Under the pieces are notes generated by a model that did not search any database, had not been told where the DNA came from, and was given only the letters and a program-made list of their open reading frames with translations. Below are positions 56,715 to 64,000 of a stretch of DNA of 64,000 bases, one piece after another. Source of the DNA: Mycobacterium botniense (lineage in GTDB: Bacteria > Actinomycetota > Actinomycetes > Mycobacteriales > Mycobacteriaceae); contig NZ_BLKW01000004.1 of NCBI RefSeq assembly GCF_010723305.1, positions 1,240,001 to 1,304,000 on the forward strand. The letters are read 5' to 3'. A program made the translations under genes and the position numbers. The stretch's first letter is position 1. Each line of letters begins with the position of its first letter.

Positions 56715-57107
56715 GTGAACGCCCCGGCGATGATTGGTACCTTGTTCTTCGACGGCGACTGCGGAATATGCACTCGCGCAAGGAATTTTCTGTTACGGTT
56801 GAACCGTACAGGCAACCTGCAGACCAAGCCGCTGCAAGCGCGCGGAGTCGCCGAGCAACTGGGCATTCCCCCGTCGCGGCTACTCGAATCGGCGCGATGG
56901 CTGGACCCCTCCGGGGCCGTGTACTCGGGCGCCGAAGCCGCCAATGCGGCGCTGTCGGCCGCACTGGGCATCCGGGTGCCGCTGATTGTGTACCGCTTTC
57001 CGGGTGTCCGCTGGATCGAAGACGCGATCTATCACTGGGTGGCCACACACCGCGACCGCTTACCCGGAACAACTCCATACTGCCAGGCACACCCGGACGA
57101 GTGCTGA
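56715..57107 (+). CDS. DCC-family thiol-disulfide protein
   Basis: A 130-residue DCC1-type protein with the motif FFDGDCGICTRARNFLLR, which gives the family its name and contains CxxC. A thioredoxin-like fold follows: TKPLQARGVAEQLGI, a YSGAEAANAALSAAL helix and RFPGVRWIEDAIYHWVATHR. The GTG at 56715 has AGGAGGGA five bases upstream and is preferred over the longer frame to 56676. It precedes the nitroreductase by about 120 bases on the same strand. Confidence 0.85.
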   Translation: MNAPAMIGTLFFDGDCGICTRARNFLLRLNRTGNLQTKPLQARGVAEQLGIPPSRLLESARWLDPSGAVYSGAEAANAALSAALGIRVPLIVYRFPGVRWIEDAIYHWVATHRDRLPGTTPYCQAHPDEC

Positions 57108-57231
57108 CCGGCGAAATGCCGATATTCGCGCACTATTCGCACCGCTGCGTCAGCGGTCCGGCACCTGGACAACGATGGCCGGGATCTGGTTTGCTCACAC
57201 CGGTAAGGTTTGCACCGGCGGGAGCTTAACC

Positions 57232-57861
57232 ATGGACGTCGGGTCGGTTGACGAAGTGCTCAGCACCACCCGGGCGGTGCGCAAACGCCTGGACCTGACC
57301 CGGCCCGTCGGTCGTGACGTGATCCTGGAATGCATCCGCCTGGCGATGCAGGCGCCCACTGCGAGCAATGCACAGGACTGGCGCTGGCTGGTGATCACCG
57401 ACGCGGGCAAGCGCGCCGCGGTCGCCGAAATCTATCGCAGCATTGGTGCGCAATATCTTACGCATGCCGCGGCAACCGAACCCGATCCGCAGACCCGGCG
57501 CGTGTACCGCAGCGCCCTTGCCCTCACCGAAACCCTGGCCGCGGTTCCCGTCCACGTGATCCCCTGCCTGCAGCGGCGCATCGATGAACGCGACCGGCTG
57601 GTTGCCGCGTCAGCCTGGGCGTCGATCATTCCCGCCGGGTGGAGCTTTTTGCTGGCGCTTCGGTCGCGTGGGCTGGGATCGGTGTGGACCACGATGCATC
57701 TGGCCAGGGAAGCAGAAGTGGCCGAACTGCTGGGAATTCCGGCCACAGTGACACAAGCCGCGCTTTTTCCGGTGGCGTACACGGTGGGCTCCGGTTTCCG
57801 GCCTGCCTCGCGGCCCCCCGCGGAGACTGTCACCTTCTGGGACACCTGGGGAGAACACTGA
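57232..57861 (+). CDS. Nitroreductase-family protein
   Basis: A 209-residue FMN-dependent nitroreductase-like enzyme. Pattern: STTRAVRKRLDLTRPVGRDV, CIRLAMQAPTASNAQDWRWL (FMN phosphate contact), ASIIPAGWSFLLALRSRGLG and LLGIPATVTQAALFPVAYT. Reduces nitro groups, quinones or similar. The ATG at 57232 follows GGGAG; the longer frame to 56986 is unsupported. Its TGA overlaps the ATG of the SRPBCC gene by one base. Confidence 0.88.
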   Translation: MDVGSVDEVLSTTRAVRKRLDLTRPVGRDVILECIRLAMQAPTASNAQDWRWLVITDAGKRAAVAEIYRSIGAQYLTHAAATEPDPQTRRVYRSALALTETLAAVPVHVIPCLQRRIDERDRLVAASAWASIIPAGWSFLLALRSRGLGSVWTTMHLAREAEVAELLGIPATVTQAALFPVAYTVGSGFRPASRPPAETVTFWDTWGEH

Positions 57862-58355
57862 TGCAGTCCTATACGGTGCGGTTCCATGTTGACGCGCCCG
57901 CGCGGAAAGTTTGGCGGGTACTGCATCCGCCGGCGCCGCCGGACGCTCCCCGCCCACGGGTCCTGGAGTGGCCCACGGGCCGCATGGAGATCCTCAACGA
58001 GGGCGACGAGGCCGGTGCCGGGTTGGTGCGCACGTGTGTTTTTCCAGTGCCCAGGTATCTGTTATCTGGGGGCAAGGGCCGGTCGTGGGAGACCGTGACG
58101 GAGGCGAAAATCAACAAACTGTCGCGGTACGTGGCCATCGGCAAGCCGCTGTGGTCGCGCGCCGAGGGCTATTACGAACTGGAAGAGCAGCCCGACGGCA
58201 CCACGGTACTGACATTCCACGAGACCTATCACGCCTATAACCCGGTGCTGCGGTTTCTGCTGGAACGCCGAGTGCACGCAAAAATCTCGCGCGATAACCT
58301 CGCGACCTACCAGCATGTGCTCAGCTATGCCGGGCGCGTGCGGCGGCTTACCTAA
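57861..58355 (+). CDS. SRPBCC-fold (START-like) protein
   Basis: A 164-residue protein of the SRPBCC ligand-binding fold. Strand MQSYTVRFHVDAPARKVWRV, then ILNEGDEAGAGLVRTCVFPV, YYELEEQPDGTTVLTFHETY, and a long C-terminal helix AKISRDNLATYQHVLSYAG. It binds hydrophobic ligands in a deep pocket. Coupled to the nitroreductase by TGATG, so the two probably act on one substrate. Confidence 0.78.
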   Translation: MQSYTVRFHVDAPARKVWRVLHPPAPPDAPRPRVLEWPTGRMEILNEGDEAGAGLVRTCVFPVPRYLLSGGKGRSWETVTEAKINKLSRYVAIGKPLWSRAEGYYELEEQPDGTTVLTFHETYHAYNPVLRFLLERRVHAKISRDNLATYQHVLSYAGRVRRLT

Positions 58356-58394
58356 CCGGCGACAAAGGTTGGCGCCACTCCGCCAAAAACCGGT

Positions 58395-58967
58395 TCAGTG
58401 GGTGACGGCGTCGGCCTGGTCGTCTGCGCCGTTCGTTGCCAACGATTCGTCCCAGCCATTGAAGTGTGAGTCCGCCGGGCGCGTGTGCTCGACATCCGCC
58501 GGCGCGGCCACTCCCCCGAGCGCGGAGATGAGTTCTTTGACCTTCGCCGCCTCTTCGTCGGTGGGTGTTTGTCCGGCCTCGAGCTCATCTGGCAGATCGG
58601 GCCGAAGCCCCGCCCCGTTGGCCACCTCGTGGGCCGATAACTTGGCGCGGATGCGCGCGCTATAGAGCTGCTGCCCCAGCGTCGCATGGGGTGCGGCAGC
58701 CGCGCGTGCCATCAGGTCGTCGTAGCGGCGGCGCACCTCGCTGAGCGCCACGATGACCGCGGGTGTGGATCGGCTCCGGCTTGCTGCCTCGGCCAACGAC
58801 GCCCGTAATTTACGCAGACCGGAGAGAACTACTTCTGCCCGCTTCTGGAACTTCTTGTCCTCAGGGAAAGGCAAAGAATCGATGGCGGCGCGGTACATGT
58901 GCATCGCCGCCTCGGCGAGACTGACAATAACTTGTGATTCACCGTCATTCGGATCAAATTCGCCCAT
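58395..58967 (-). CDS. Conserved protein with C-terminal XRE-like helix-turn-helix
   Basis: A 190-residue protein. The first ~95 residues form a helical bundle (SLAEAAMHMYRAAIDSLPFP, then KRAEVVLSGLRKLRASLAEA). Residues about 96-150 (LGQQLYSARIRAKLSAHEVA, then VKELISALGG) follow an XRE-type helix-turn-helix layout. The tail is acidic and polar. It could be a DNA-binding regulator. I cannot name a family. ATG start; convergent with the SRPBCC gene. Confidence 0.68.
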   Translation of the reverse strand: MGEFDPNDGESQVIVSLAEAAMHMYRAAIDSLPFPEDKKFQKRAEVVLSGLRKLRASLAEAASRSRSTPAVIVALSEVRRRYDDLMARAAAAPHATLGQQLYSARIRAKLSAHEVANGAGLRPDLPDELEAGQTPTDEEAAKVKELISALGGVAAPADVEHTRPADSHFNGWDESLATNGADDQADAVTH

Positions 58968-59240
58968 GGCCCCTCAATTCTGTGGTGGTGTCCGGCTGCT
59001 GAAGCGGCTCGCCAACCGGGCGCCGTGACTGCAACTGCAAGGTTGAGGGTATCTGGTAACCGTGGGTAGAAGGAAATTTTGAATTCAGCGCCCGGGCTTT
59101 GACTGAAGCCCTTAGGGGCCGGCAACGCCACAACAACGAAACCCGCGACAGCCAACGCGTTGTCGCGACACCAATGCCCGCGGCGGCGGGCGCGCCGGTT
59201 CCTGCCGGCAGCAGCTGCACACAGCGTCAGTACCGTCCGA

Positions 59241-59642
59241 TCAGACACGCCCGGCGCGGCTGATGTCGCGAATCACCAGCGACAGCACCCAGCTCACGAT
59301 CGACAAGACGATCGCAGCCCAGATTGCGGTCCACCAAAAGTGGTCGATCTGGAGTCCCCAGTGCGTGGTGTGGCTGGTGATCCAGGCGGTGATCCACAGC
59401 ATCAACGCGTTTACCACGATATGGAAGAGGCCGAGCGTGAGGATGTAGAGAGGGATCGACAGGATCTGCACGATCGGTTTGATAAACGCGTTGACGAGAC
59501 CGAAGATCACCGCCACGACGAAGATGATGCCGATCGTCTGAAGTGTGGTGTGGCCGCCGACAAATGTGAGCCCGTGGACGAAAAGGGTGACAACCCACAG
59601 GGCGAACCCGGTCAACGCGGCGCGGACGAGAAAAGGCCCCAC
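59241..59642 (-). CDS. Phage-holin-IV/YvlD-type membrane protein (Rv1903-like)
   Basis: A 133-residue protein with four membrane segments: FLVRAALTGFALWVVTLFVH, TIGIIFVVAVIFGLVNAFIK, ILSIPLYILTLGLFHIVVNA and WTAIWAAIVLSIVSWVLSLV. The pattern NAFIKPIVQILSIPLYILTLGLF is the hallmark of the YvlD (holin superfamily IV) group. Function unknown. The position near cinA matches Rv1903 as I recall it. ATG start. Confidence 0.82.
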   Translation of the reverse strand: MGPFLVRAALTGFALWVVTLFVHGLTFVGGHTTLQTIGIIFVVAVIFGLVNAFIKPIVQILSIPLYILTLGLFHIVVNALMLWITAWITSHTTHWGLQIDHFWWTAIWAAIVLSIVSWVLSLVIRDISRAGRV

Positions 59643-59720
59643 CCGGCTGATTTTGCCACCATGCGCTGGCGTCAGGGGCGAATCGAATGCTGTGCGGTCA
59701 TATGCGTGGCGGGCGGGCTT

Positions 59721-60788
59721 CTAGTTCAGCCCGTAGAAGCGCTGTGCGTTGAGCCCGGCGATCTTCGCGCGCGCCTCCTCACCGATATCGCCGCGGGTAC
59801 GCAGACCCCTGGTGCTTTGCGGCCACTCTCCGTCCCAGTGCGGGTAGTCGCTGGCGAACATGATGAAGTCGGCGCCGAGCACCTCGATGACACCGGGCAG
59901 GATGGGTTCCTCCGGCTCGCAGGTTACCCAGATGTTGCCGGCACGCAGGTACTCCTGCGGATCGCGCTGCCAGCCGTTTTCGATCCATTCGCCGCGTTTC
60001 TCGAAGTGCTCGTGCAGGCGGTCGATGAAAAACGGCACCCAGCCCACCCCGGCCTCCAGAAACGCGACACGCAACTGCGGATGCCGGTCGAACACGCCGC
60101 CGGAGACAAGCGCGGTCATCGCCGTCATCTGGTCGAACGGGAAGCTGATGCAGTGCACCTGAATGTAGTTGGTGAAGCGGTCGACACCGATCTTGGGCAG
60201 GTGGATGCCCGGCGCGCCATGGATGCCCAATGGCATGTCGAGTTCGACGGCCGCGGCGTAAAACGGGTCGAGATCGGGGTGATCGAGGTTGCGGGTCGTG
60301 AGCGCCGGCGGGACCAGGGTGGCCACCAGCCCAAGCTCCTTGGCCTCGCGCATGACATCGATCGCGACCTGGCCGTGTTCGATGGGGGTCACGGCGACAC
60401 CACGCAACCGGCCGTTCGACGATGCGCAGTAATCCGCGATCCACTGGTTGTACAGCCGCGCGAACCCCGCGGCGAATTCGGGATTCTGCAAGGTCGGCGC
60501 GCAAAGCCCGAGGCTGGGATATAGCACCATGGTGTCGATATGATCGCGGTCGGCGTCACTCAGGACGCCCTCGGCCGATCGGCAGTGGATATCAGCGGCC
60601 TTGCTGATCCCGTGCTCGGGGGGACAACCGGCCCCGGGGCCGCGGTCCTCGGGATAGTTGCGGCCTTCGATGACCAGCCTCGGCTTGCCGTCCGCGCTCG
60701 CCGCGACGAACTGCGGCCAGCGCCTCATGGCTTCGACTGCCAGCGACGGGTTCTCGGCGACATGTCCGTCGGCGTCGATGATTCGCAT
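59721..60788 (-). CDS. Amidohydrolase-2 family protein (ACMSD-like TIM barrel)
   Basis: A 355-residue metal-dependent hydrolase or decarboxylase. Metal ligands are in DADGHVAE near the start (D-x-x-x-H type), a GIHGAPG His in the centre and FASDYPHWDGEWPQS at the end (catalytic Asp). Segments HIDTMVLYPSLGL and ERHPQLRVAFLEAGVGW-like fit the group that includes ACMSD and mycobacterial sterol or aromatic ring-cleavage enzymes. Substrate unknown. ATG start at 60788, with an IS607 remnant 136 bases upstream. Confidence 0.87.
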   Translation of the reverse strand: MRIIDADGHVAENPSLAVEAMRRWPQFVAASADGKPRLVIEGRNYPEDRGPGAGCPPEHGISKAADIHCRSAEGVLSDADRDHIDTMVLYPSLGLCAPTLQNPEFAAGFARLYNQWIADYCASSNGRLRGVAVTPIEHGQVAIDVMREAKELGLVATLVPPALTTRNLDHPDLDPFYAAAVELDMPLGIHGAPGIHLPKIGVDRFTNYIQVHCISFPFDQMTAMTALVSGGVFDRHPQLRVAFLEAGVGWVPFFIDRLHEHFEKRGEWIENGWQRDPQEYLRAGNIWVTCEPEEPILPGVIEVLGADFIMFASDYPHWDGEWPQSTRGLRTRGDIGEEARAKIAGLNAQRFYGLN

Positions 60789-60924
60789 GCTTCACCCCAC
60801 TTGACGTTTCACACCTGCCACTCGAAACCCTAAAGAATGTCGCGGTCAACGGCACCACATTGCGGATGGCAGGCTTGCCAGCCCGGCACAGCGGCGGCAG
60901 TATCCGAACCAGTCACGACCGTTC

Positions 60925-61806
60925 CTAGACACTGAGGGGAAGTGAGTTCTGCTCTGTGGGCGGCCCCGAACGGTGTTGGGTCGCCTGGTTGCCCGCGTTC
61001 TTCGACCCGGGTGGTTTCGCGGATCGTGTCCGTGTTCCAGCCGCGGGGTGGCGGGTTTCCTCGCGTCTTCGGGTGCCGGGTCTGGCCTGGCCGGTCCGAT
61101 GCCCGGCCACATCGCTCTGGCGTGGTCGGGGCGGTGCCGTTCGTCGCCGGATCCGGTGCCCAAGGGCGCGCCGTCCGATCGCCACGCTCGCGGCGTGGTG
61201 ACGGGTGGTCTGTGGGTGGGCGGCAGTCAAGGGCTCCTGCCAGTGCTGCGCACCCCATTTCGAGGTGTAGGCGGGGTCAACGGCGATAACGGCGATCCCG
61301 GCTTCGGTGGCCATCGCCAGCAAGCGTGCGCGCAGCCGCGCGGTGGGCATACCGGAGATGATCCGCCGGAACCGGCGCCGGCGGCCATGCGCCGAGAGCG
61401 CCGCCTCCACCAACTCGGTGTTCATCCGCCCCAACCGGTCCCGGTGCTCGACCACCACGGCGGTCACCTTCGGATCGGCCAGCAGCCGGCGTACCTTCGC
61501 CCGTGACCCGTTCATCCCGGACCCGACCTCGGCCTCCACCCGCACCACCGTCCCGCCCGCCTCGGCGGCCCAACTGGTCAGCCGCGCGACCTGGCGGTCC
61601 AAGTCCGGCTTTTGATCATGAGACGACACCCGCGCGTATAACCCGAACGCGCCCGCCGATGCCGATCCTGTGGGCGCATCCGGTGACACCAACACCGTGC
61701 GCTCATTCACCCGCACCGCCGGAACCGGCAACATCCCCTCCCGAAACCACCGGTACGCCGTTTGCGGATGCACGCCCTGAGCCCGCGCCCACTCCGTCAA
61801 ATTCAC
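60925..61806 (-). mobile_element. IS607-family element with tnpA-tnpB fused by internal deletion
   Basis: One 293-residue frame combines two transposon proteins. Residues 1-141 are an IS607-type TnpA: MerR-like helix-turn-helix (LTEWARAQGVHPQTAYRWFR) and a serine-recombinase domain with YARVSS (Ser61/62) and VVEHRDRLGRMNTELVEAAL. At residue 142 the sequence jumps to the C-terminal end of TnpB: ISGMPTARLRARLLAMATEA, IAVIAVDPAYTSKWGAQHWQ and RHHAASVAIGRRALGHRIRR. The TnpA C-terminus and most of TnpB, with the first two RuvC acidic residues, are gone, so neither protein can work. GTG start. Confidence 0.85.
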
Positions 61807-61817
61807 ACCACCAGCAC

Positions 61818-61845
61818 ACTCACTAGAACATTCGTACGCTCACTA
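61818..61845 (-). repeat. Direct repeats at the tnpA end of the IS607 element
   Basis: CTCACTA occurs at 61819-61825 and 61839-61845, 20 bases (two helical turns) apart, just upstream of the tnpA start. On the minus strand this reads TAGTGAG twice. Such repeats are typical of the TnpA-binding left end of IS607 elements. Confidence 0.5.
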
Positions 61846-61891
61846 TCACTCAGTATTCGCCAACTGCTCAGAACCCCTGGCTAGGTACTCC

Positions 61892-62320
61892 GTGAGTTCC
61901 CGCGTTCTGCCCTTCCTGGCATCCCTGGCTCTGGTGGTTGCAGGGTGTGCGGCGGGGCCGGGCCCGTCGGGCACCGCAACCACGGCGCACCGGCCGCCCG
62001 CCCGGCCGCCGGCCGCTCCGCGACCGTCCGAGCACGCGCCGCCGGGGGTCACGCCCACGACGCCGGGCCGGCCCGGGCGGCGCAACATCTATGCCGCGGC
62101 GGGGGTGGGTACCTTCGCTCCCGGTGTGGGTGAGGACCGGCCACTGGTGTATGTGCCGCATAACCGCTCGGGCGACGTTTGGGAGATAGACCCGGCGACC
62201 TATCAGGTGGTCGGCAAATACCCGGTGGGCTGCGAGGTACAGCATGTTGTGCCCGCTCACGATATGCGCACCCTGTACGCCACCGATGGCATCGGGTTTT
62301 CGGCTCACCGTCGAGCGTGA
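61892..62320 (+). pseudogene. Truncated beta-propeller lipoprotein
   Basis: The 142-residue frame starts with a lipoprotein signal (FLASLALVVAGC, Cys19). A Pro/Ala linker follows and then the first blade of a YncE/SMP-30-like propeller: LVYVPHNRSGDVWEIDPATY, QVVGKYPVGCEVQHVVPAHD and MRTLYATDG. Relatives continue for another ~250 residues with repeating blades. Here it ends after GIGFSAHRRA, so the last six or so blades are missing. No continuation exists in 62320-62427. It is probably non-functional. Confidence 0.68.
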
Positions 62321-62427
62321 TACCGCGCTCGGCGCAGTTACCGGCTAGCGCTCGATTCGACGAAACCTCAAGTCGGCCAATGTATTAGCCATTCTATCTG
62401 CGGGGCGGGCAAGTGTCACGTAGTCTC

Positions 62428-63699
62428 TTACGAGGTTTCCCGCGTGTCGCTGAGCGCACGCCGTAGCAGGTGCATCGCCACCGTCGTCGAGCGCTCACGA
62501 ATGTCGTCGCGGCCACCTGGCAAGCGCACGGTGCGGGTAAGCGTGTGCCCGCCCGCCAGCATCACACTGAAACACACTGTGCCTACTGGTTTTTCAGCTG
62601 TCCCTCCGCCCGGACCGGCGATTCCGGTGATGGCGATCGCGGTATCGGCGTCGAAGCGCCGCAGCGCACCCGCGGCCATTGCCTCCGCGACCGGCTCGGA
62701 CACCGCCCCGTGCGCCTCGATCAGCGCCGAATCCACATCCAGTAACTGCACTTTCGCCTCGTTAGCGTAGGCCACCACCCCGCCTGTGAGGTAGGCGGAC
62801 GAACCGGGCCGCTCGGTCAGCCGTGCCGCCAGCAGCCCCGCGGTGCAGGACTCCGCCGTCGCTACCCGGCGACCTGCCAGCAGTAACGCGACTTGATCGT
62901 CCACTCGCGAGCCGTCCTCGGAAAAGATGTGCTGGCGGTGTTTTTCGCGCAGCAACTCGATCAGCTGCTGATACACCCCGGCGGCGTCGGGTTGGTAGCG
63001 GGTGACCATTTCGATCTCGCCACGGCGCAAGCAGGTGGTGATCTCGAGCAACCGGAAACCGGGGATGCGCTTGTCCGCCTCGCGCAGCGTCTCAGCCAGG
63101 CCGGACTCGGGCAGCCCGAACATCCGCACGGTCTCCTGTCGGTAGATCGTGCGGCCCGCGATCGCCTGCTGCACGGCGGGTGTCTGCACCGCTGTGGGCC
63201 ACATCGGCTGAAGCTCGCGTGGCGGCCCCGGCAGCACGACCAGCGTCGGCTTGCCCGGCACCACCAGACCGGGCGCGGTACCCACCGGGTCGATCACTTG
63301 TGATCCTGCCGGGATCATGGCCTGCTTGCGGTTGGCCGCACGGACCGCGTCGAAGTCGACGCGGTCGGGCATCAAAGACCTCAGGATCGCCGCGATCTTG
63401 GCCTCGAGGGTGGTGTCCAACACCAGCTGGCGCCCGCAGAAGCGGGCCACCGTCTCGACGGTCATATCGTCAGCGGTCGGACCCAGACCGCCGCTGGTGA
63501 CGATTAGATTCACCCCCTCGCCGGCGAGAAAACGCAGCTGCGCCTCGATGTCGCGCGCACGGTCACCACAGATCGTCAGGTGCGCCAGCTCGACCCCCAG
63601 CTCAAAAAGCCGGTCGGCGATCCAGGGACCGTTGCGGTCCTGGACCCGCCCGCTCAAGACCTCGGTTCCGGTGACCACGATGCCCGCGCGCACACTCAC
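62428..63699 (-). CDS. cinA: CinA-like protein (NMN amidase / ADP-ribose pyrophosphatase family)
   Basis: A 423-residue CinA. The N-terminal COG1058 domain has [40 protein letters not shown] and [12 protein letters not shown]. The C-terminal domain is the NMN deamidase type: [20 protein letters not shown] with the catalytic Ser, [15 protein letters not shown] and [19 protein letters not shown]. It recycles damaged or breakdown products of NAD. I use the GTG at 63699 because the family begins at this segment; a start at 63717 would add six residues. It is divergent from lipJ, as in M. tuberculosis (Rv1901, Rv1900c). Confidence 0.93.
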   Translation of the reverse strand: MSVRAGIVVTGTEVLSGRVQDRNGPWIADRLFELGVELAHLTICGDRARDIEAQLRFLAGEGVNLIVTSGGLGPTADDMTVETVARFCGRQLVLDTTLEAKIAAILRSLMPDRVDFDAVRAANRKQAMIPAGSQVIDPVGTAPGLVVPGKPTLVVLPGPPRELQPMWPTAVQTPAVQQAIAGRTIYRQETVRMFGLPESGLAETLREADKRIPGFRLLEITTCLRRGEIEMVTRYQPDAAGVYQQLIELLREKHRQHIFSEDGSRVDDQVALLLAGRRVATAESCTAGLLAARLTERPGSSAYLTGGVVAYANEAKVQLLDVDSALIEAHGAVSEPVAEAMAAGALRRFDADTAIAITGIAGPGGGTAEKPVGTVCFSVMLAGGHTLTRTVRLPGGRDDIRERSTTVAMHLLRRALSDTRETS

Positions 63700-63746
63700 C
63701 GGGATGAGACTACGCACCGCCCGTCGGCGCGGATATCGGCGCTGAC

Positions 63747-64000
63747 ATGAACGAGCCTGTTTCAGTGGCGCAGGTTCCGCGGACTCGCTACGCCAAGTGT
63801 GGCGACCCAGACCTCCGGCTGGACATCGCTTACCGGGTCTTCGGTGACGGCCCGGGTGATCTGCTCGTGCTACCGGGGCCGTCCATCCCGATTGACACCA
63901 TCGACGCCGAGCCGTCGATGTACCGCTTTCATCGGCGCCTGGCCACGTTCAGCCGGGTGATCCGGTTCCGCGGTATGGGCTTGTCGTCGCGCATTCCAGG
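63747..64000 (+). CDS. lipJ: LipJ, alpha/beta hydrolase-adenylate cyclase fusion, N-terminal part
   Basis: Partial: only the first 84 residues are in the window. The start [20 protein letters not shown] is followed by [20 protein letters not shown] and [20 protein letters not shown], the opening of an alpha/beta hydrolase. From memory the homologue Rv1900c joins this hydrolase to a class III adenylate cyclase. The segment [12 protein letters not shown] lacks the Asp-His that precedes RGxG in most relatives (D-x-RGxG), a two-residue deletion that could affect the fold. The cyclase half lies beyond the right edge. Confidence 0.82.
   Translation, partial: MNEPVSVAQVPRTRYAKCGDPDLRLDIAYRVFGDGPGDLLVLPGPSIPIDTIDAEPSMYRFHRRLATFSRVIRFRGMGLSSRIP

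Noticed and set aside
59160..60524. A 454-codon open frame on the plus strand
   Set aside because: It runs antisense to the amidohydrolase and the YvlD-type membrane protein, has no domain pattern, and is typical of high-GC shadow frames.

Overview
The window is about 66-70% GC and comes from a Mycobacterium chromosome. Two blocks have the gene order I remember from M. tuberculosis H37Rv (recalled, not searched). Positions 1-17.1 kb resemble Rv2047c-Rv2038c: PEP-mobile-domain protein, lppI, lipT, two small genes, pncA and a sugar ABC importer. Positions 47.5-64 kb resemble Rv1909c-Rv1900c: furA, katG, an Rv1906c-like secreted protein, aao, an Rv1903-like membrane protein, cinA and lipJ. A slow-growing or otherwise M. 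tuberculosis-like species is plausible, but I cannot name it.

Layout. 1-3.5 kb: core genes. 3.5-10.7 kb: an insertion between lipT and the pncA region, holding a C-terminally truncated phosphotransferase gene, gluconokinase, small membrane proteins and a glycosyltransferase / methyltransferase / cyclase-like operon with a divergent methyltransferase. 10.9-12.7 kb: two small genes, pncA and a second isochorismatase-fold hydrolase overlapping pncA by one base. 12.9-17.1 kb: a four-gene carbohydrate ABC importer. 17.3-22.1 kb: two tandem paralogous coiled-coil proteins, a CapA-like protein, ribonuclease Z and an APC permease. 22.1-27.2 kb: a decayed accessory zone with a frameshifted gene, a secreted protease-fold protein whose catalytic Ser reads Asp, a duplicated tail of a protease paralogue, an IS256-type remnant, a DUF6338 membrane protein with two proline-rich microproteins, and a CBM2 secreted protein.

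27.4-38.1 kb: a MOSC protein, an ArsB-like transporter, and two copies of an MFS-transporter/PadR-regulator pair. The pairs flank a GH172-like (DUF2961) secreted glycoside hydrolase with a 24-bp tandem repeat, a proline-rich secreted protein and a YCII-like protein. Each PadR gene is preceded by an AT-rich inverted repeat of related sequence. 38.1-47.1 kb: assorted metabolic and secreted proteins (ANTAR, NYN nuclease fold, enoyl-CoA hydratase, TenA, GH16, MDR reductase, LLM flavoprotein, a Gly-rich lipoprotein with 102-bp repeats).

47.5-50.2 kb: furA-katG with a promoter that implies a leaderless furA message, and a strong hairpin after katG. 50.3-53.3 kb: an SGNH hydrolase, an acyltransferase and a STAS protein resembling Rv0518-Rv0517-Rv0516c. 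53.7-60.8 kb: secreted protein, P450, D-amino-acid oxidase, DCC protein, nitroreductase-SRPBCC pair, membrane protein and amidohydrolase. 60.9-62.3 kb: an IS607-family element whose tnpA and tnpB are fused by an internal deletion, next to a truncated beta-propeller lipoprotein. 62.4-64 kb: cinA and the start of lipJ. I see no tRNA, rRNA or CRISPR array.
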